A DNA stretch of 64,000 bases from Gammaproteobacteria bacterium UBA5078 (GTDB lineage: Bacteria > Pseudomonadota > Gammaproteobacteria > Pseudomonadales > Pseudohongiellaceae). Both the position numbers and the translations under genes were made by a program. The DNA lies in NCBI GenBank assembly GCA_002416505.1, contig DIAM01000015.1, positions 30,320 to 94,319 of the forward strand. The letters are read 5' to 3'. Positions 51,620 through 61,376 of this stretch are shown in pieces (the stretch's first letter is position 1; each line of letters starts with the position of its first letter). The notes beneath the pieces were generated by a model, which saw only the letters and a list, made by a program, of their open reading frames with translations, was not told where the DNA came from and ran no database searches.

Positions 51620-51925
51620 ATGGCCAAGCAACCCGTTCCCGAGGAGCTTCTCAAGGTTCGCGCGCAGATAGATCGCATCGATCACGGTCTGGTGCTGTTA
51701 CTCGCCAATCGATTCGCGCTGACGCATCGGGTTGGTGAGTTGAAGGCCGAGTTTGGGCTAGAGGCATTAGACCCCGAGCGCGAGAGTCGTAAGCTCGCCG
51801 ATATTCGGGCGGTATGTGCGAGCCATGGCGTGAATCCCGACCTCGTGGCGGAGATTCTCGAGCGCGTCATGCGCGAGGTAGTGAAGAATCATAAGGTCAT
51901 CAAGGCCAGTCAGGCTGGCGCTTAG
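51620..51925 (+). CDS. Chorismate mutase (AroQ class, stand-alone)
   Basis: 101 residues from the ATG at 51620 with a GATGGAG-type ribosome-binding site; the frame starting at 51488 has an unrelated N-terminal extension and I reject it. The all-helical AroQ fold shows LLKVRAQIDRIDHGLVLLLANRFALTHRVGELK (Arg, Asp and Lys active-site positions) and LEALDPERESRKLADIR. It converts chorismate to prephenate, or possibly isochorismate-pyruvate chemistry, since short AroQ proteins include both. Single gene; a TATACT -10 element lies about 45 bases upstream. Confidence 0.85.
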   Translation: MAKQPVPEELLKVRAQIDRIDHGLVLLLANRFALTHRVGELKAEFGLEALDPERESRKLADIRAVCASHGVNPDLVAEILERVMREVVKNHKVIKASQAGA

Positions 51926-52106
51926 GCACTTGAAAACCCCCGTTATTGGCCGCATATACTCCATGTAAACTAAATATCTGCATGCCGCGCTTGCGAATCT
52001 AGCCTTGTTTGGTAGAATGCTGGCCCGTTTCGCTGGCGGCGCAGGTCTTTTCATATGCAGACCCGATGCAGCGATCCCAGTGAAAACTTATTGATGAGGC
52101 AGAGTC

Positions 52107-52319
52107 ATGAAACCCGATATTCACCCAAATTACGTAGAAATGACGGCAACGTGTAGTTGCGGCAACGTGCTCAAAACACGCTCTACGCTGGGCAAAGACA
52201 TTCTTCTGGACGTGTGTTCAGATTGCCACCCGTTCTATACTGGTAAGCAGAAGGTTCTAGACGCGGGCGGTCGAGTAGATCGATTCAAGAAGCGTTTCGC
52301 GAATCGTACAGTTAAGTAA
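52107..52319 (+). CDS. rpmE: 50S ribosomal protein L31, zinc-binding form
   Basis: 70 residues. All four zinc ligands are present (Cys16, Cys18, Cys37, Cys40), so this is the C+ paralogue that Zur-regulated C- paralogues replace under zinc starvation. The family motifs IHPNYVEMTATCSCG and CHPFYTGKQKVLDAGGRVDRFKKRF are intact. The gene has its own terminator immediately after. Confidence 0.97.
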   Translation: MKPDIHPNYVEMTATCSCGNVLKTRSTLGKDILLDVCSDCHPFYTGKQKVLDAGGRVDRFKKRFANRTVK

Positions 52320-52340
52320 ACGGCTCGAAAGATTCTTTGA

Positions 52341-52372
52341 AAAGGCGTTAGGGTTCTCCCTAGCGCCTTTTT
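52341..52372 (+). terminator. Intrinsic terminator after rpmE (bidirectional)
   Basis: AAAGGCGTTAGGG pairs with CCCTAGCGCCTTT around a four-base TTCT loop, followed by T residues. The A-rich start makes it usable for mrcA transcripts on the other strand too. Confidence 0.9.
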
Positions 52373-52392
52373 GTCATGCCTGAGATTTAGTC

Positions 52393-54762
52393 TTAGAAGA
52401 TTATTTCGATGGAGGGCATTTCGTCCGTGGTTTGGCTTGGCGTTGTGTTGCGCGTCGATGAAGCCGCCTCGCTCGGGGCGTTCTCCTGCATGAATAGCTC
52501 GAACATCGTGTTTGCCTGCCCAGGGCGCGCTAGCTTGCCGGTGGTCTTGTCGACCAGGCGATCGACGATGCCATCGGGACGCTCCAACATACTCTCCGGC
52601 TTATCCTTGAGCACCGCCGACATATAGTCGATCCATATTGGCACGGGCACGGTGGCGCCTTGCTCGCTCTCGCCCATCGGTTCGGGCTGGTCGAAGCCGA
52701 TGAATACACTCGTCGATACATCGCGGTTGAAGCCCGAGAACCACAGCTCTGCGGGGCCGTTGGTGGTGCCCGTCTTACCCATCAGATCCTTGCGGTTCAT
52801 CTCGCGGTTGACGCGGCGCCCGCTGCCCTCTTCGATTACCGAGCGCATCATGCTGGCCAGTATATAGGTGATGCGTGGGTCGACGATCTGGGGCGCCGGC
52901 ATCTCGCTGAAACCGAGGTCATCGCAGGCATCGCCGCAGGCGACCGCTTGCACGGGAAGAGGCACGAGGCCATCCACGGTTCTGATCTGCTTGATAAGCG
53001 TAGGCTCTACCTTCTGCCCGCCATTGGCGATGGTGGCGAAGGCGGTGGCCATCTCGATGGGCTGCACGTCTTGGCTGCCGAGTGCGATGGTCAGATCGTT
53101 GCGGGGGAAGTTCTCTGTCTTAAAGCCGAAGCGTTTGGCGAAGGGCAATACCTTCTCCGAGCCTAGCTGATCGTAGAGGCGCACCGCGGGAATATTGCGC
53201 GAGGTCGCTAAGGCGTTGCGCAGGGTGACCGGGCCTATGAAGTTGTTCTCGAAATTACGCGGGCGATACTCGCCGCGCGCGAAGGGCGCGTCGTTGATGG
53301 TGGTGGCGGGGGTGTAGCCATTCTCCAGCGCGGTGCCATAGAGGAAGGGCTTGAAGCCGGAGCCTGGCGGGCGCGGCGAGGTGGCGCGGTTGACTTGGCT
53401 CAGGTCGAAGTCGTATCCGCCGGTCAGGGCAAGAATATCGCCGTTATAGGGCGAGACCGATACGATGGCGCCCTGCAGCTCGGGGACCTGCCCCAATGAC
53501 CAGCGCTCCTCGCCCTCGTCCTTGATGCGGATCAGGTCGCCGATTGCCACGATATCACTGGCACGCTGTGGTCTAGGCCAGGCGTTGCCTCTGTCCACGA
53601 AGGGCGCCGCCCAGCTCAGGCCGTCCCAGCCGATGGACACGATAGTGCCGTCGCGCTGCAGGGCCTTAATCTCGCGATCGCCCACCTCTGTGACCACGGC
53701 AGGGACTTGGTTGCCGTGAGTCGAATAGGCCTCTAACTCTTCGCGCCAGTACATCAAGGGCTCTTGATCTTCGGGCACCTCGATATGCCCGTCTATGCCG
53801 CGATAGCCATGGCGCTTGTCATAGAACTCTTCCAGTCCATTGGTCAGTGCGCTGGTGGCCGCGCGCTGATTCTCGCTCAGTATCGACGTGGTGACCTCGA
53901 AGCCTTTGCGATAGATGTCTTCGCCATACTCGCGGTAGAGCTCTAGGCGCACCATCTCGGCGACATAGGGAGCGCTGACCTCGATGCGGCGGCTATGGCG
54001 GCGCGCATCATCGGGAGTGGCAACGGCGGCCTGATACTCCGCTCGGGTAATCATGTCCTGTTCGTACATCTTCGTGAGCACTACATTGCGTCGGGTCTGT
54101 GCGCGCTGTGGGTCGGCGATTGGGTTGCAGGGCGAGGGGCAGGGCAGAAGCGACACCAGCATGGCGAAGTGATGCACCTCTAACTCATTGATTGGTTTGC
54201 CATAATAGGCGTAGGCCGCGGCATTGATGCCGTCTGCGCCCGAGCCGAAATAGATCAGGTTGAGGTAGAGTGTGATGATCTCTTCTTTGGTCAGCTCGCG
54301 CTGAATGCGCAGGGCGAAAGGAATCTCTTTGAGCTTGCGCGCGTAGACGCTTTCCTCATCGAAGGAGATATTGTTCGCCAACTGCATCGTGATGGTGCTG
54401 CCGCCGCCGAGGTTGATGCCGCGCACGAAGCCATAGAAACCGCGCATTAGCCCGCGGATATCGACCCCGGAATGGGAATAGAAGCGCGGGTCTTCGCTGG
54501 CGATGACCGCGTTGATCATCATCGGCGGGATGGCTTCGAACGGAATAGGGTCGCGGCGGATGCCGATCTCATCGATCAGGCGATTGTCCGCGGTGAGGAT
54601 GCGCAGCGGGGTCTCGAGCTGCACATAGCGATAGGATTCGGCCGAAGGCAGTTGCGGTGATAGGTAGAGAAACGCTGCGGCGGTCACCATAACGGCGCCG
54701 CTGGCGCAGAAGACTCCGAACCAGAACGCGAATCTGAATAGTTTTTTAACGCCTTTATTCAC
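52393..54762 (-). CDS. mrcA: Penicillin-binding protein 1A
   Basis: 789 residues. An N-terminal membrane anchor is followed by the glycosyltransferase domain with catalytic ASEDPRFYSHSGVD (Glu near residue 87) and GGSTITMQLANN. An OB-like insertion (about 320-420) follows. The transpeptidase has the SxxK motif in RPPGSGFKPFL (near 467), SRN (near 519) and KTGT (near 660). It polymerises and cross-links peptidoglycan in the periplasm. The divergent mrcA/pilM arrangement is conserved in Pseudomonas and relatives. Ends 20 bases past the shared terminator. Confidence 0.97.
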   Translation of the reverse strand: MNKGVKKLFRFAFWFGVFCASGAVMVTAAAFLYLSPQLPSAESYRYVQLETPLRILTADNRLIDEIGIRRDPIPFEAIPPMMINAVIASEDPRFYSHSGVDIRGLMRGFYGFVRGINLGGGSTITMQLANNISFDEESVYARKLKEIPFALRIQRELTKEEIITLYLNLIYFGSGADGINAAAYAYYGKPINELEVHHFAMLVSLLPCPSPCNPIADPQRAQTRRNVVLTKMYEQDMITRAEYQAAVATPDDARRHSRRIEVSAPYVAEMVRLELYREYGEDIYRKGFEVTTSILSENQRAATSALTNGLEEFYDKRHGYRGIDGHIEVPEDQEPLMYWREELEAYSTHGNQVPAVVTEVGDREIKALQRDGTIVSIGWDGLSWAAPFVDRGNAWPRPQRASDIVAIGDLIRIKDEGEERWSLGQVPELQGAIVSVSPYNGDILALTGGYDFDLSQVNRATSPRPPGSGFKPFLYGTALENGYTPATTINDAPFARGEYRPRNFENNFIGPVTLRNALATSRNIPAVRLYDQLGSEKVLPFAKRFGFKTENFPRNDLTIALGSQDVQPIEMATAFATIANGGQKVEPTLIKQIRTVDGLVPLPVQAVACGDACDDLGFSEMPAPQIVDPRITYILASMMRSVIEEGSGRRVNREMNRKDLMGKTGTTNGPAELWFSGFNRDVSTSVFIGFDQPEPMGESEQGATVPVPIWIDYMSAVLKDKPESMLERPDGIVDRLVDKTTGKLARPGQANTMFELFMQENAPSEAASSTRNTTPSQTTDEMPSIEIIF

Positions 54763-55394
54763 TAATTTTTGCCACGCTCTGTTGATCAGCCCAAGCCGAA
54801 GTGCTCGTAATAAGACCTTTGGCGAGGAGATTCTGTTTCGAGCAAAAGTTCTCAGCCCGCCGCTAGAACGAGCATTATATACGCAAGTACCCGATTAATC
54901 TTGAGTGAAATCGTCGGGTTTATCTGTCCAGTTGGGCGCCATTTTTGCCCCGGGAATAATCTGCTCGAAATTGCGCCTAAAAATCATAATACCTATTTAT
55001 AACAATCGGTTAGCAAGATATCCCCCGCCTCCTTCCTAGGGGGTGTGGGGGCTGTGCGGGCGCTTTTAGGAAAATTCGAAAATTGTGAGCTACATCAACA
55101 ACTCCCCCGAGTTCTTGATGGAGTTTGCAACATAAAGTTATTTATTGAAGTACTATATAATCTATTGAAAATTATATATAAACTTGCTTTGATGGGATGG
55201 GAGTGGAAAATGGCCATAAAAGGGTCGTGTTCACATTTCGATTCTATACTCGAGAACACCGCTAGATTCTCGAATTTGCCAAGGCCAGTTCTCAGCGCAA
55301 AAAGCGCTTCGAAGGCAAAGAGTTCTAGTTTGGAGTGGTGCTTCTTGATCTTGTGCCGATATAACAATGACTGACTGAAGGCGGATGGCAAAAA
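54763..55394. other. 632-base divergent control region between mrcA and pilM
   Basis: No credible gene; the longest frame (55045-55374) has no domain or ribosome-binding site. The centre is strongly AT-rich, with TATAAT at 55156-55161 inside a stretch of repeated TATATA. A GC-rich hairpin (CCCCC ... TAGGGGG) lies around 55023-55042, and an AAATTCGAAAATT palindrome is nearby at about 55074. It must contain the mrcA and pil promoters. Confidence 0.6.
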
Positions 55395-56456
55395 GTGTTG
55401 GAATTTCTGAGTCGTAGATCGAAGACCTTGCTCGGCGTGGACATAAGCTCCACCGCCGTGAAGCTGCTCGAGCTCAGTTTGACCAATGGCAAGTACCGCA
55501 TCGAGAACTATGTGATTCGCCAGCTGCCCGCCAACGCAGTGGTCGAGAAGAATATTAGCGACATCGATGCCGTGGGCGATTGCATCAGCCAGGCGGTCTC
55601 GATGCTCAAGCCGGGCACAAAAGAGGCCGCGGTTGCGGTCGCAGGTTCCGCGGTCATCACCAAGATTATCGAGATGAGCGCCGCCATGTCCGATGACGAG
55701 ATGGAAAACCAGATCATCGTCGAGGCAGACCAATATATTCCTTACCCCTTAAGTGAGGTCGCAATCGATTTCGAGCGTCAGGAGTCTACCGACCCGAACT
55801 CCGATTTCGTCGACGTATTGCTTGCGGCTTGCCGCAAAGAGAACGTGGAGTCCCGAGTAGGGGCGATGCAGTCCGGCGGGCTCACCGCACTGGTGGTCGA
55901 TATCGAGGCCTATGCGATGGAGCGCGCCTTCGCTCTTTTGAGGGATCAGTTGCAGGGCGCCGACCCGCAAACCGTGGCCGTTGTCGACATCGGTGCCACC
56001 GTGACCACGCTGCACGTGCTGCTAAACGGCAAGACCATTTATACTCGCGAACAATTATTCGGCGGCCGCCAACTCGTCGAGGACGTGCAGCGCCGCTTCG
56101 GCCTCTCCGCGGTTGAGGCCGAGACCGGGATTCGGCGAGGCACTCTCCCCGAAGAGTTCGAGCAAGAGATTCTCTCGCCGTTCAAAGACGCGGTGGTGCA
56201 ACAGGTCAGCAGGTCGCTGCAGTTTTTCTTCTCCTCTAGCCAATACAATGACGTCGATCAAATCATCCTCGCTGGTGGGGTAGCGGCCATCGATGGCTTG
56301 AGTGAGCTGGTCCGCGAACAATTGGCAACGCCCGCGTTGGTGGCGAACCCGTTCTTGAATTTGGCAACCGGTAGTAAAGTGAATAAGACGCTTCTGCACA
56401 ATGATGCGCCGGCGTTGATGATCGCCTGCGGCCTCGCGATGAGGAGCAAATACTAA
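55395..56456 (+). CDS. pilM: Type IVa pilus inner-membrane platform protein PilM
   Basis: 353 residues, start GTG with AAGGCGGAT upstream. Actin-like (FtsA-type) fold: LLGVDISSTAVKLLEL (phosphate 1), AVVDIGATVTTLHVLL (phosphate 2) and IILAGGVAAIDGLSELV (adenosine). It is cytoplasmic and binds the N-terminus of PilN to link the ATPases with the PilNOP ring. First gene of pilMNOPQ; its stop overlaps the pilN start by one base. Confidence 0.96.
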   Translation: MLEFLSRRSKTLLGVDISSTAVKLLELSLTNGKYRIENYVIRQLPANAVVEKNISDIDAVGDCISQAVSMLKPGTKEAAVAVAGSAVITKIIEMSAAMSDDEMENQIIVEADQYIPYPLSEVAIDFERQESTDPNSDFVDVLLAACRKENVESRVGAMQSGGLTALVVDIEAYAMERAFALLRDQLQGADPQTVAVVDIGATVTTLHVLLNGKTIYTREQLFGGRQLVEDVQRRFGLSAVEAETGIRRGTLPEEFEQEILSPFKDAVVQQVSRSLQFFFSSSQYNDVDQIILAGGVAAIDGLSELVREQLATPALVANPFLNLATGSKVNKTLLHNDAPALMIACGLAMRSKY

Positions 56457-57028
56457 TGGCACGTATTAATCTTCTGCCCTGGCGCGAACAGCTGCGCGAA
56501 GAGCGCAAACGTGAATTCTTCGTCCTATTGATGGGCGTTGTGATTATCGCCGCCGGCATCATCTTCCTAGTGGATCGTAATTACCGTGGCGACATTCGTT
56601 ATCAGCAGGCACGCAACGATTTCTTGCGCCGTGAGATTCTCGTGCTCGATGCCCGCATCGTGGAGATTAATCAGCTCAAGGAGCAGAAAGAACAGATCAG
56701 CTCGCGCATGGAAGTGATTCAGGATCTACAGGGCTCGCGTCCCGTAATCGTGCGTATTTTCGACGAGCTCGTGAAGGCGCTGCCCGCGGGAGTGTATTTC
56801 AATAATCTCGAGCGCACCGGCGAGCGATTGGAGATCGAAGGCATTGCCGAGTCGAACAACAAGGTCTCTGAGCTGATGCGGCGTATCGATGACTCGCAGT
56901 GGTTTGTGAACCCTAGCCTGCAACAGATCTCGGCAGCTAGCGCGGACGCGAACTCGGATCAGCGCGCGGCCAACGCCTTCTCCTTAACACTGTTCTTGCA
57001 AGAACCGGCACGCGGGGAGGATGAGTGA
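56456..57028 (+). CDS. pilN: Type IVa pilus alignment protein PilN
   Basis: 190 residues. The N-terminal cytoplasmic motif MARINLLPWREQLREERKR is the PilM-binding INLLPWR sequence. One membrane helix (FFVLLMGVVIIAAGIIFLV) and a periplasmic coiled-coil/ferredoxin-like part follow. It forms the alignment ring with PilO and PilP. Overlaps pilO. Confidence 0.95.
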   Translation: MARINLLPWREQLREERKREFFVLLMGVVIIAAGIIFLVDRNYRGDIRYQQARNDFLRREILVLDARIVEINQLKEQKEQISSRMEVIQDLQGSRPVIVRIFDELVKALPAGVYFNNLERTGERLEIEGIAESNNKVSELMRRIDDSQWFVNPSLQQISAASADANSDQRAANAFSLTLFLQEPARGEDE

Positions 57029-57662
57029 CATGGCGCTTACCGACCTGAAAAAAGAGTTACAAAGTTTCGATTGGAATAATCTTAGCGACATCGAATCGAT
57101 CGGCATATGGCCGGGCATTGTAAAGGTCATCATTGCGGTGGCGTTATTCGTGCTCTGTCTCGCGGCGGGCTTCTGGTTCGATATACGCAATCTACAGGCG
57201 GAACTGACCCGTTGGCAGGTCGAGGAATCGACGTTGCGGGTGGAATTCGAAGGCAAGGCCGTGATGGCATCGAACCTCGAAGAGTACAAGGAACAGACCG
57301 TGGCGATGGAGGAGGCGTTCTCCGAGCTACTCCGACAGCTGCCGAGCCAGACCGAGGTGCCGGACCTGGTAGACGATATTACCGAGACAGGTTTGGGCAG
57401 CAGCCTAGCGTTCTCGCGCATCGAGCTCGATGCGGAGCTGGCCCAGGAGTTCTATATCGAGCAACCTATTCAGGTGGAGGTGTTGGGCAACTACCACGAC
57501 TTCGGCACCTTCGTCAGTGGCGTCGCTAGCCTGCCTCGCATCGTGACCCTGCACGACTTCTCGATTATCCCCGTGAACAATCGCAACGCGCTGCAGATGA
57601 CGATTACCGCGAAGACCTATCGTTACCGCACGGAGGGCGAGCTCAATGCCACTACTCCGTAA
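57021..57662 (+). CDS. pilO: Type IVa pilus alignment protein PilO
   Basis: 213 residues from ATG 57021, overlapping the pilN stop; a second ATG at 57030 is possible. A short cytoplasmic segment (ALTDLKKELQSFDWNNLSDIESIGIWP) precedes one helix (VIIAVALFVLCLAAGFWF). A coiled coil (LQAELTRWQVEESTLRVEF) and the periplasmic domain with LPSQTEVPDLVDDITETGLGSSL follow. It pairs with PilN. Confidence 0.95.
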   Translation: MSDMALTDLKKELQSFDWNNLSDIESIGIWPGIVKVIIAVALFVLCLAAGFWFDIRNLQAELTRWQVEESTLRVEFEGKAVMASNLEEYKEQTVAMEEAFSELLRQLPSQTEVPDLVDDITETGLGSSLAFSRIELDAELAQEFYIEQPIQVEVLGNYHDFGTFVSGVASLPRIVTLHDFSIIPVNNRNALQMTITAKTYRYRTEGELNATTP

Positions 57663-58194
57663 TCGTTCGCCACATAGGGCTAAGACTTGGGCACTCATGG
57701 CGCTGTGCCTGCTGCTCTCGGCGTGTAGCGATAATTTAAGCATGGACGACTTGCAGCAGTATATCGTCGAGGTGTCTCTGCGCCCCGGTGGGCCCGTCGA
57801 ACCAATGCCGCAGTTCCTACCCTATGAGGCGTTCACCTATAGTGCCGCGTCGCTGCGCAGCCCATTCGATGTGCCGATCATGGCGGGGACATCGACGGCG
57901 GCGGAACCCGTTAACGAGGTTCGGCCAGATTTTGATCGGACGCCCGAAGCGCTGGAATCTTTCGCCCTCAGTAATTTGAATATGGTGGGAACGATCACCC
58001 GTGGCAACGCCACCATTGCCTTGATTCAAGATGAGAATGGCATGATTCATCGTGTTGGTCGTGGCAGTTATCTGGGGCGCAACCATGGTCGCGTCATGAA
58101 GGTGGGCCCAGCCGAGATAGAGCTCACCGAGATCGTGCCGTCGGGTGATGGCGCTTGGGTAGAGCGTCCTCGCACGCTGGCAATACAAAGATAA
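57646..58194 (+). CDS. pilP: Type IVa pilus alignment lipoprotein PilP
   Basis: 182 residues. A lipobox in ALCLLLSACSDN (Cys at about 27) makes it an inner-membrane lipoprotein tethering the PilNO ring to the secretin PilQ. The C-terminal beta domain contains LSNLNMVGTITRG, IALIQDENGMIHRVGRGSYLG and HGRVMKVGPAEIELTEIVP. Overlaps pilO by 17 bases. Confidence 0.95.
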   Translation: MPLLRNRSPHRAKTWALMALCLLLSACSDNLSMDDLQQYIVEVSLRPGGPVEPMPQFLPYEAFTYSAASLRSPFDVPIMAGTSTAAEPVNEVRPDFDRTPEALESFALSNLNMVGTITRGNATIALIQDENGMIHRVGRGSYLGRNHGRVMKVGPAEIELTEIVPSGDGAWVERPRTLAIQR

Positions 58195-58272
58195 ATAGCT
58201 GCCGACGCGTCGGCACAAACTATGAATACAGTTTTCAGCAGCAGGTACAGCGCTGCCAATACAGGTGAAACA

Positions 58273-60600
58273 ATGATGTCTATAGCTTGGATGACTTCTA
58301 GAACCAGGATAGCTGCACCGCGCGTACTGCGGGAAAGCTGCCTGTCGTTTCTGCTGGTGTTGCTAGCGCTGCAGTCTGCATCTGCACAAGAAACTGTTAA
58401 TCTCAACAGCATCGGTTTCGCGAATATGCCCGGCGATAGCATAGAGATCCGCCTGGAATTCGATAGCCGCCCGCCAGAGCCGACGGGCTTCTCACAAGAT
58501 GATCCTGCGCGCATCTCCATCGACCTTAGCAATGTGCAGAGTAGTCTGGCCGAGCGCCGTTTCGATATCGACTCGAACAATGCGCAGAGTGTGATGGTGT
58601 TGGAGACCGGCGACCGCACGCGTCTGGTATTCAACCTCACTAGCCCTGCCGATTATCAGACCCGCATCGAGGGCAACACCCTGATCGTACACTTGGGTAA
58701 CGACACGCGAGTTGCGAGCGCCGCAGCGCCATCCGCCACTCCAGCGGCGCCAGCGACTAGCGCCCAGGGGCCTGGGCTGATGGACGTCACTTTCCGGCGC
58801 GGCAGCGCGCCCAACGAGGGGCAGATCGTGATCAGCCTCAGTGACGATCGCGTGCTCGGTAATGTGGAACAGATCGGCAGTCGCGTGTATCTGGAATTCA
58901 CCGGTGCGGATGTGCCGGAGCGCTTGAACCGACGCTTCGATGTGACCGACTTTGCGACTCCCGTGAACACGGTAGATGTGTATCCTCAACGCGGCAATGC
59001 CACCGTGGCGATCGACCTGAATGGCGAGTACGAGTATGTCGCCTATCAACAGGGCCGTCAGTACACCATTAGCGTTACCCCTCCGGGTGCAGCCTCTGCG
59101 AATGCCGACCCCGCGTCGGCGTTCTCCGGCAACTTGGTGTCACTGAGTTTTCAGAACATCGATGTGCGTTCGGTGCTGCAGCTGCTCGCCGATGAAAATA
59201 ATTTCAACCTAGTGGCCAGCGATGCCATCTCCGGCAACATTACATTGCAGCTCCAAGATGTGCCTTGGGATCAGGCTTTGAGCTTAGTATTGCAGTCTCG
59301 CAATCTCGATAAGAGACTAGTTGGAAATGTGTTGTATGTGGCACCTGCGGACGAGATCGCCGCGCAGGAGCAACAGGCCCTCGATGCTAGTCGGCAGGCG
59401 CAAGCGCTTGCGCCATTGCACACCGAGTACGTGCAGGTGAACTATGCCGATGCCGCCAATATCTTATTGTTACTGACCGGTTCCTCTACCGGCAATGCGA
59501 CGCCGGGCGCGGCGCCGGGCGCGGCGCCTGATGCGGCCCCGCCCACTGGCGTAGTTCCCGAGAATGGTAGCAGCGGTGTGCTCTCGATTCGTGGCACCGC
59601 TACGGTGGATTCGCGCACCAATATCATCATCATTCGCGACGTCGCCGAAAAATTGGAAGAGGTGCGTGAGCTGCTGAGCAAGCTCGACGTGCCGGTGCGC
59701 CAAGTCCTCATCGAGGCGCGCATCGTCAATGTCTCTACCGACTTCGGCCGTGACCTCGGCATTCGTTGGGGTGGCGCCGGCAGATCGGATTCGGGCGATG
59801 GCTTCCGTTACGGTGGCAGCCTTGCCGCGACCGGGCAGCAGCAGAACAATAGCGTTGCGCAGAATCAAGCGATGCGAGAGGCGTTAGCGGCGGGAGAGGA
59901 TGCGCGGGTGCAGGCCCTTCAGGATGGCACCGACCCGAGTTTAATCGGCGCCCTCGTGGCGCAGGCGATCAACGCGGTGGCTATTCCGGTCGGTTCGGTC
60001 TCCTTCCCCGATGCCCTAGCAGTGGACCTCGGTGTCGAGAGCGAGAATGCCTCCTCTTTCGCGGTCGGTTTCACTAGCAATAGCGGCCTGATTGAATTGG
60101 AACTCTCGGCCCTAGAGAGCAGCGGCAATGGTGAGGTGATCGCGCGTCCGAAGGTCACGACGCAGGATAAGGTGACGGCCACTATTCGATCCGGTGTGCG
60201 CATTCCCTACCAGGCGCAGGCAGGCGGCACCGCTGGCGGCTCTACGACCGAATTCGTCGATGCCGTGCTGTCACTAGAGGTGACGCCGCAGATTACGCCC
60301 GATGGCCGCATCATCATGCAGCTCGAGATTCACCAGGACTCCGTAGCCCCTGGCACCGGTAACGTGCCTGCGATCAATACCAATGCCATCGATACCAGCG
60401 TGCTGGTGGAGAACGGCGACACCATCGTCTTGGGTGGGGTGTTCCGCGAGGAGACGACTACTACCGAGACGAAGACGCCGTTATTGGGTGATATACCCTA
60501 CCTAGGCAGGCTGTTTAAGCGCACCAACAACGCCAATCGCAGGACGGAACTGCTGATTTTCATCACGCCTAGGATCGTCGCGGAGATCAATACTCGCTAA
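58273..60600 (+). CDS. pilQ: Type IVa pilus secretin PilQ
   Basis: 775 residues from ATG 58273 (AGGTGA ribosome-binding site; a start at 58222 would add 17). A signal peptide ends in LQSASA. Two AMIN peptidoglycan-binding domains, about residues 25-125 and 160-265, precede an STN/secretin N0 domain (SLSFQNIDVRSVLQLLADENN). An N1 domain and a low-complexity PGAAPGAAPDAAPP link follow, then the secretin barrel with VPVRQVLIEARIVNV and ITPDGRIIMQLEI, and the closing VLGGVFREETT and GDIPYLGRLFKR motifs. Outer-membrane channel for the pilus. Confidence 0.96.
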   Translation: MMSIAWMTSRTRIAAPRVLRESCLSFLLVLLALQSASAQETVNLNSIGFANMPGDSIEIRLEFDSRPPEPTGFSQDDPARISIDLSNVQSSLAERRFDIDSNNAQSVMVLETGDRTRLVFNLTSPADYQTRIEGNTLIVHLGNDTRVASAAAPSATPAAPATSAQGPGLMDVTFRRGSAPNEGQIVISLSDDRVLGNVEQIGSRVYLEFTGADVPERLNRRFDVTDFATPVNTVDVYPQRGNATVAIDLNGEYEYVAYQQGRQYTISVTPPGAASANADPASAFSGNLVSLSFQNIDVRSVLQLLADENNFNLVASDAISGNITLQLQDVPWDQALSLVLQSRNLDKRLVGNVLYVAPADEIAAQEQQALDASRQAQALAPLHTEYVQVNYADAANILLLLTGSSTGNATPGAAPGAAPDAAPPTGVVPENGSSGVLSIRGTATVDSRTNIIIIRDVAEKLEEVRELLSKLDVPVRQVLIEARIVNVSTDFGRDLGIRWGGAGRSDSGDGFRYGGSLAATGQQQNNSVAQNQAMREALAAGEDARVQALQDGTDPSLIGALVAQAINAVAIPVGSVSFPDALAVDLGVESENASSFAVGFTSNSGLIELELSALESSGNGEVIARPKVTTQDKVTATIRSGVRIPYQAQAGGTAGGSTTEFVDAVLSLEVTPQITPDGRIIMQLEIHQDSVAPGTGNVPAINTNAIDTSVLVENGDTIVLGGVFREETTTTETKTPLLGDIPYLGRLFKRTNNANRRTELLIFITPRIVAEINTR

Positions 60601-60737
60601 TCCTTGCGGCTCACTAACTCGCTCGCTTCAAACGACAGTGATTTTGCAGGCCCGGCAAGGGTACAATGTCGATCTTTTTACTAGCGACAGGGTAGCCGGC
60701 GTGCGCCGCACCGCGTGTTGCGGAGAGTCAAAGCTTC

Positions 60738-61316
60738 ATGAGCGAGCCAGTCAATGTATACCTTATAGGGCCAATGGGTGTTGGTAAGAGCACCATCGGT
60801 CGACTGTTGGCTAGCCAACTCGACTTGCCCTTCTACGACTCCGACCGCGAGATCGAGTTTGTCACTGGTGCCGATATCCCCTGGATCTTCGATGTAGAGG
60901 GCGAGAAGGGCTTTCGCATTCGCGAGGCGCGCATGATCGACACCCTGACCCAGCGCAAGGGCATAATCCTAGCCACCGGTGGCGGGGCAATCCTCGACCC
61001 TAATAGCCGCCATTTCCTCCATTCGCGCGGCACCGTAGTGTACTTGCGCGCCTCAGTGGCACAGCAGTTGGAGCGTACAGGCAAGGATAAGAACCGGCCC
61101 CTATTACAGACCGAAAACCCCCTAGCGAAGATTAAAGAACTCATCAGGATTCGCGAACCTTTGTACCGCGAAACGGCCCATCTGATTATCGACACCAGCC
61201 GCAAGAGTCCGCGCTCCGTAAGCACGGATATCATGCGCCAGCTGGAGACATTATGGGGTGGCGAGGCGCAACTGAGCGCCGATGACCCCACGGAGCCAGA
61301 CACTACTCAAATTTAA
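60738..61316 (+). CDS. aroK: Shikimate kinase I
   Basis: 192 residues. Walker A is GPMGVGKSTIGRLLA (11-25), followed by SDREIE (shikimate-binding Asp), GEKGFRIREARMI, ATGGGAIL and RPLLQTENP (lid). It phosphorylates shikimate in aromatic amino-acid synthesis. 137 bases after pilQ and 60 bases before aroB: the classical pilQ-aroK-aroB order. Confidence 0.97.
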   Translation: MSEPVNVYLIGPMGVGKSTIGRLLASQLDLPFYDSDREIEFVTGADIPWIFDVEGEKGFRIREARMIDTLTQRKGIILATGGGAILDPNSRHFLHSRGTVVYLRASVAQQLERTGKDKNRPLLQTENPLAKIKELIRIREPLYRETAHLIIDTSRKSPRSVSTDIMRQLETLWGGEAQLSADDPTEPDTTQI

Positions 61317-61376
61317 TAAGCAGGCGCGTGGCTACCAAGCGGCGCCACGTGCCCGCACTCTAGACGGATTAGCAAT

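Noticed and set aside
55045..55374. 109-codon plus-strand frame between mrcA and pilM
   Set aside because: Lies in the AT-rich control region, has no ribosome-binding site and no family resemblance; composition is unlike the neighbouring genes.
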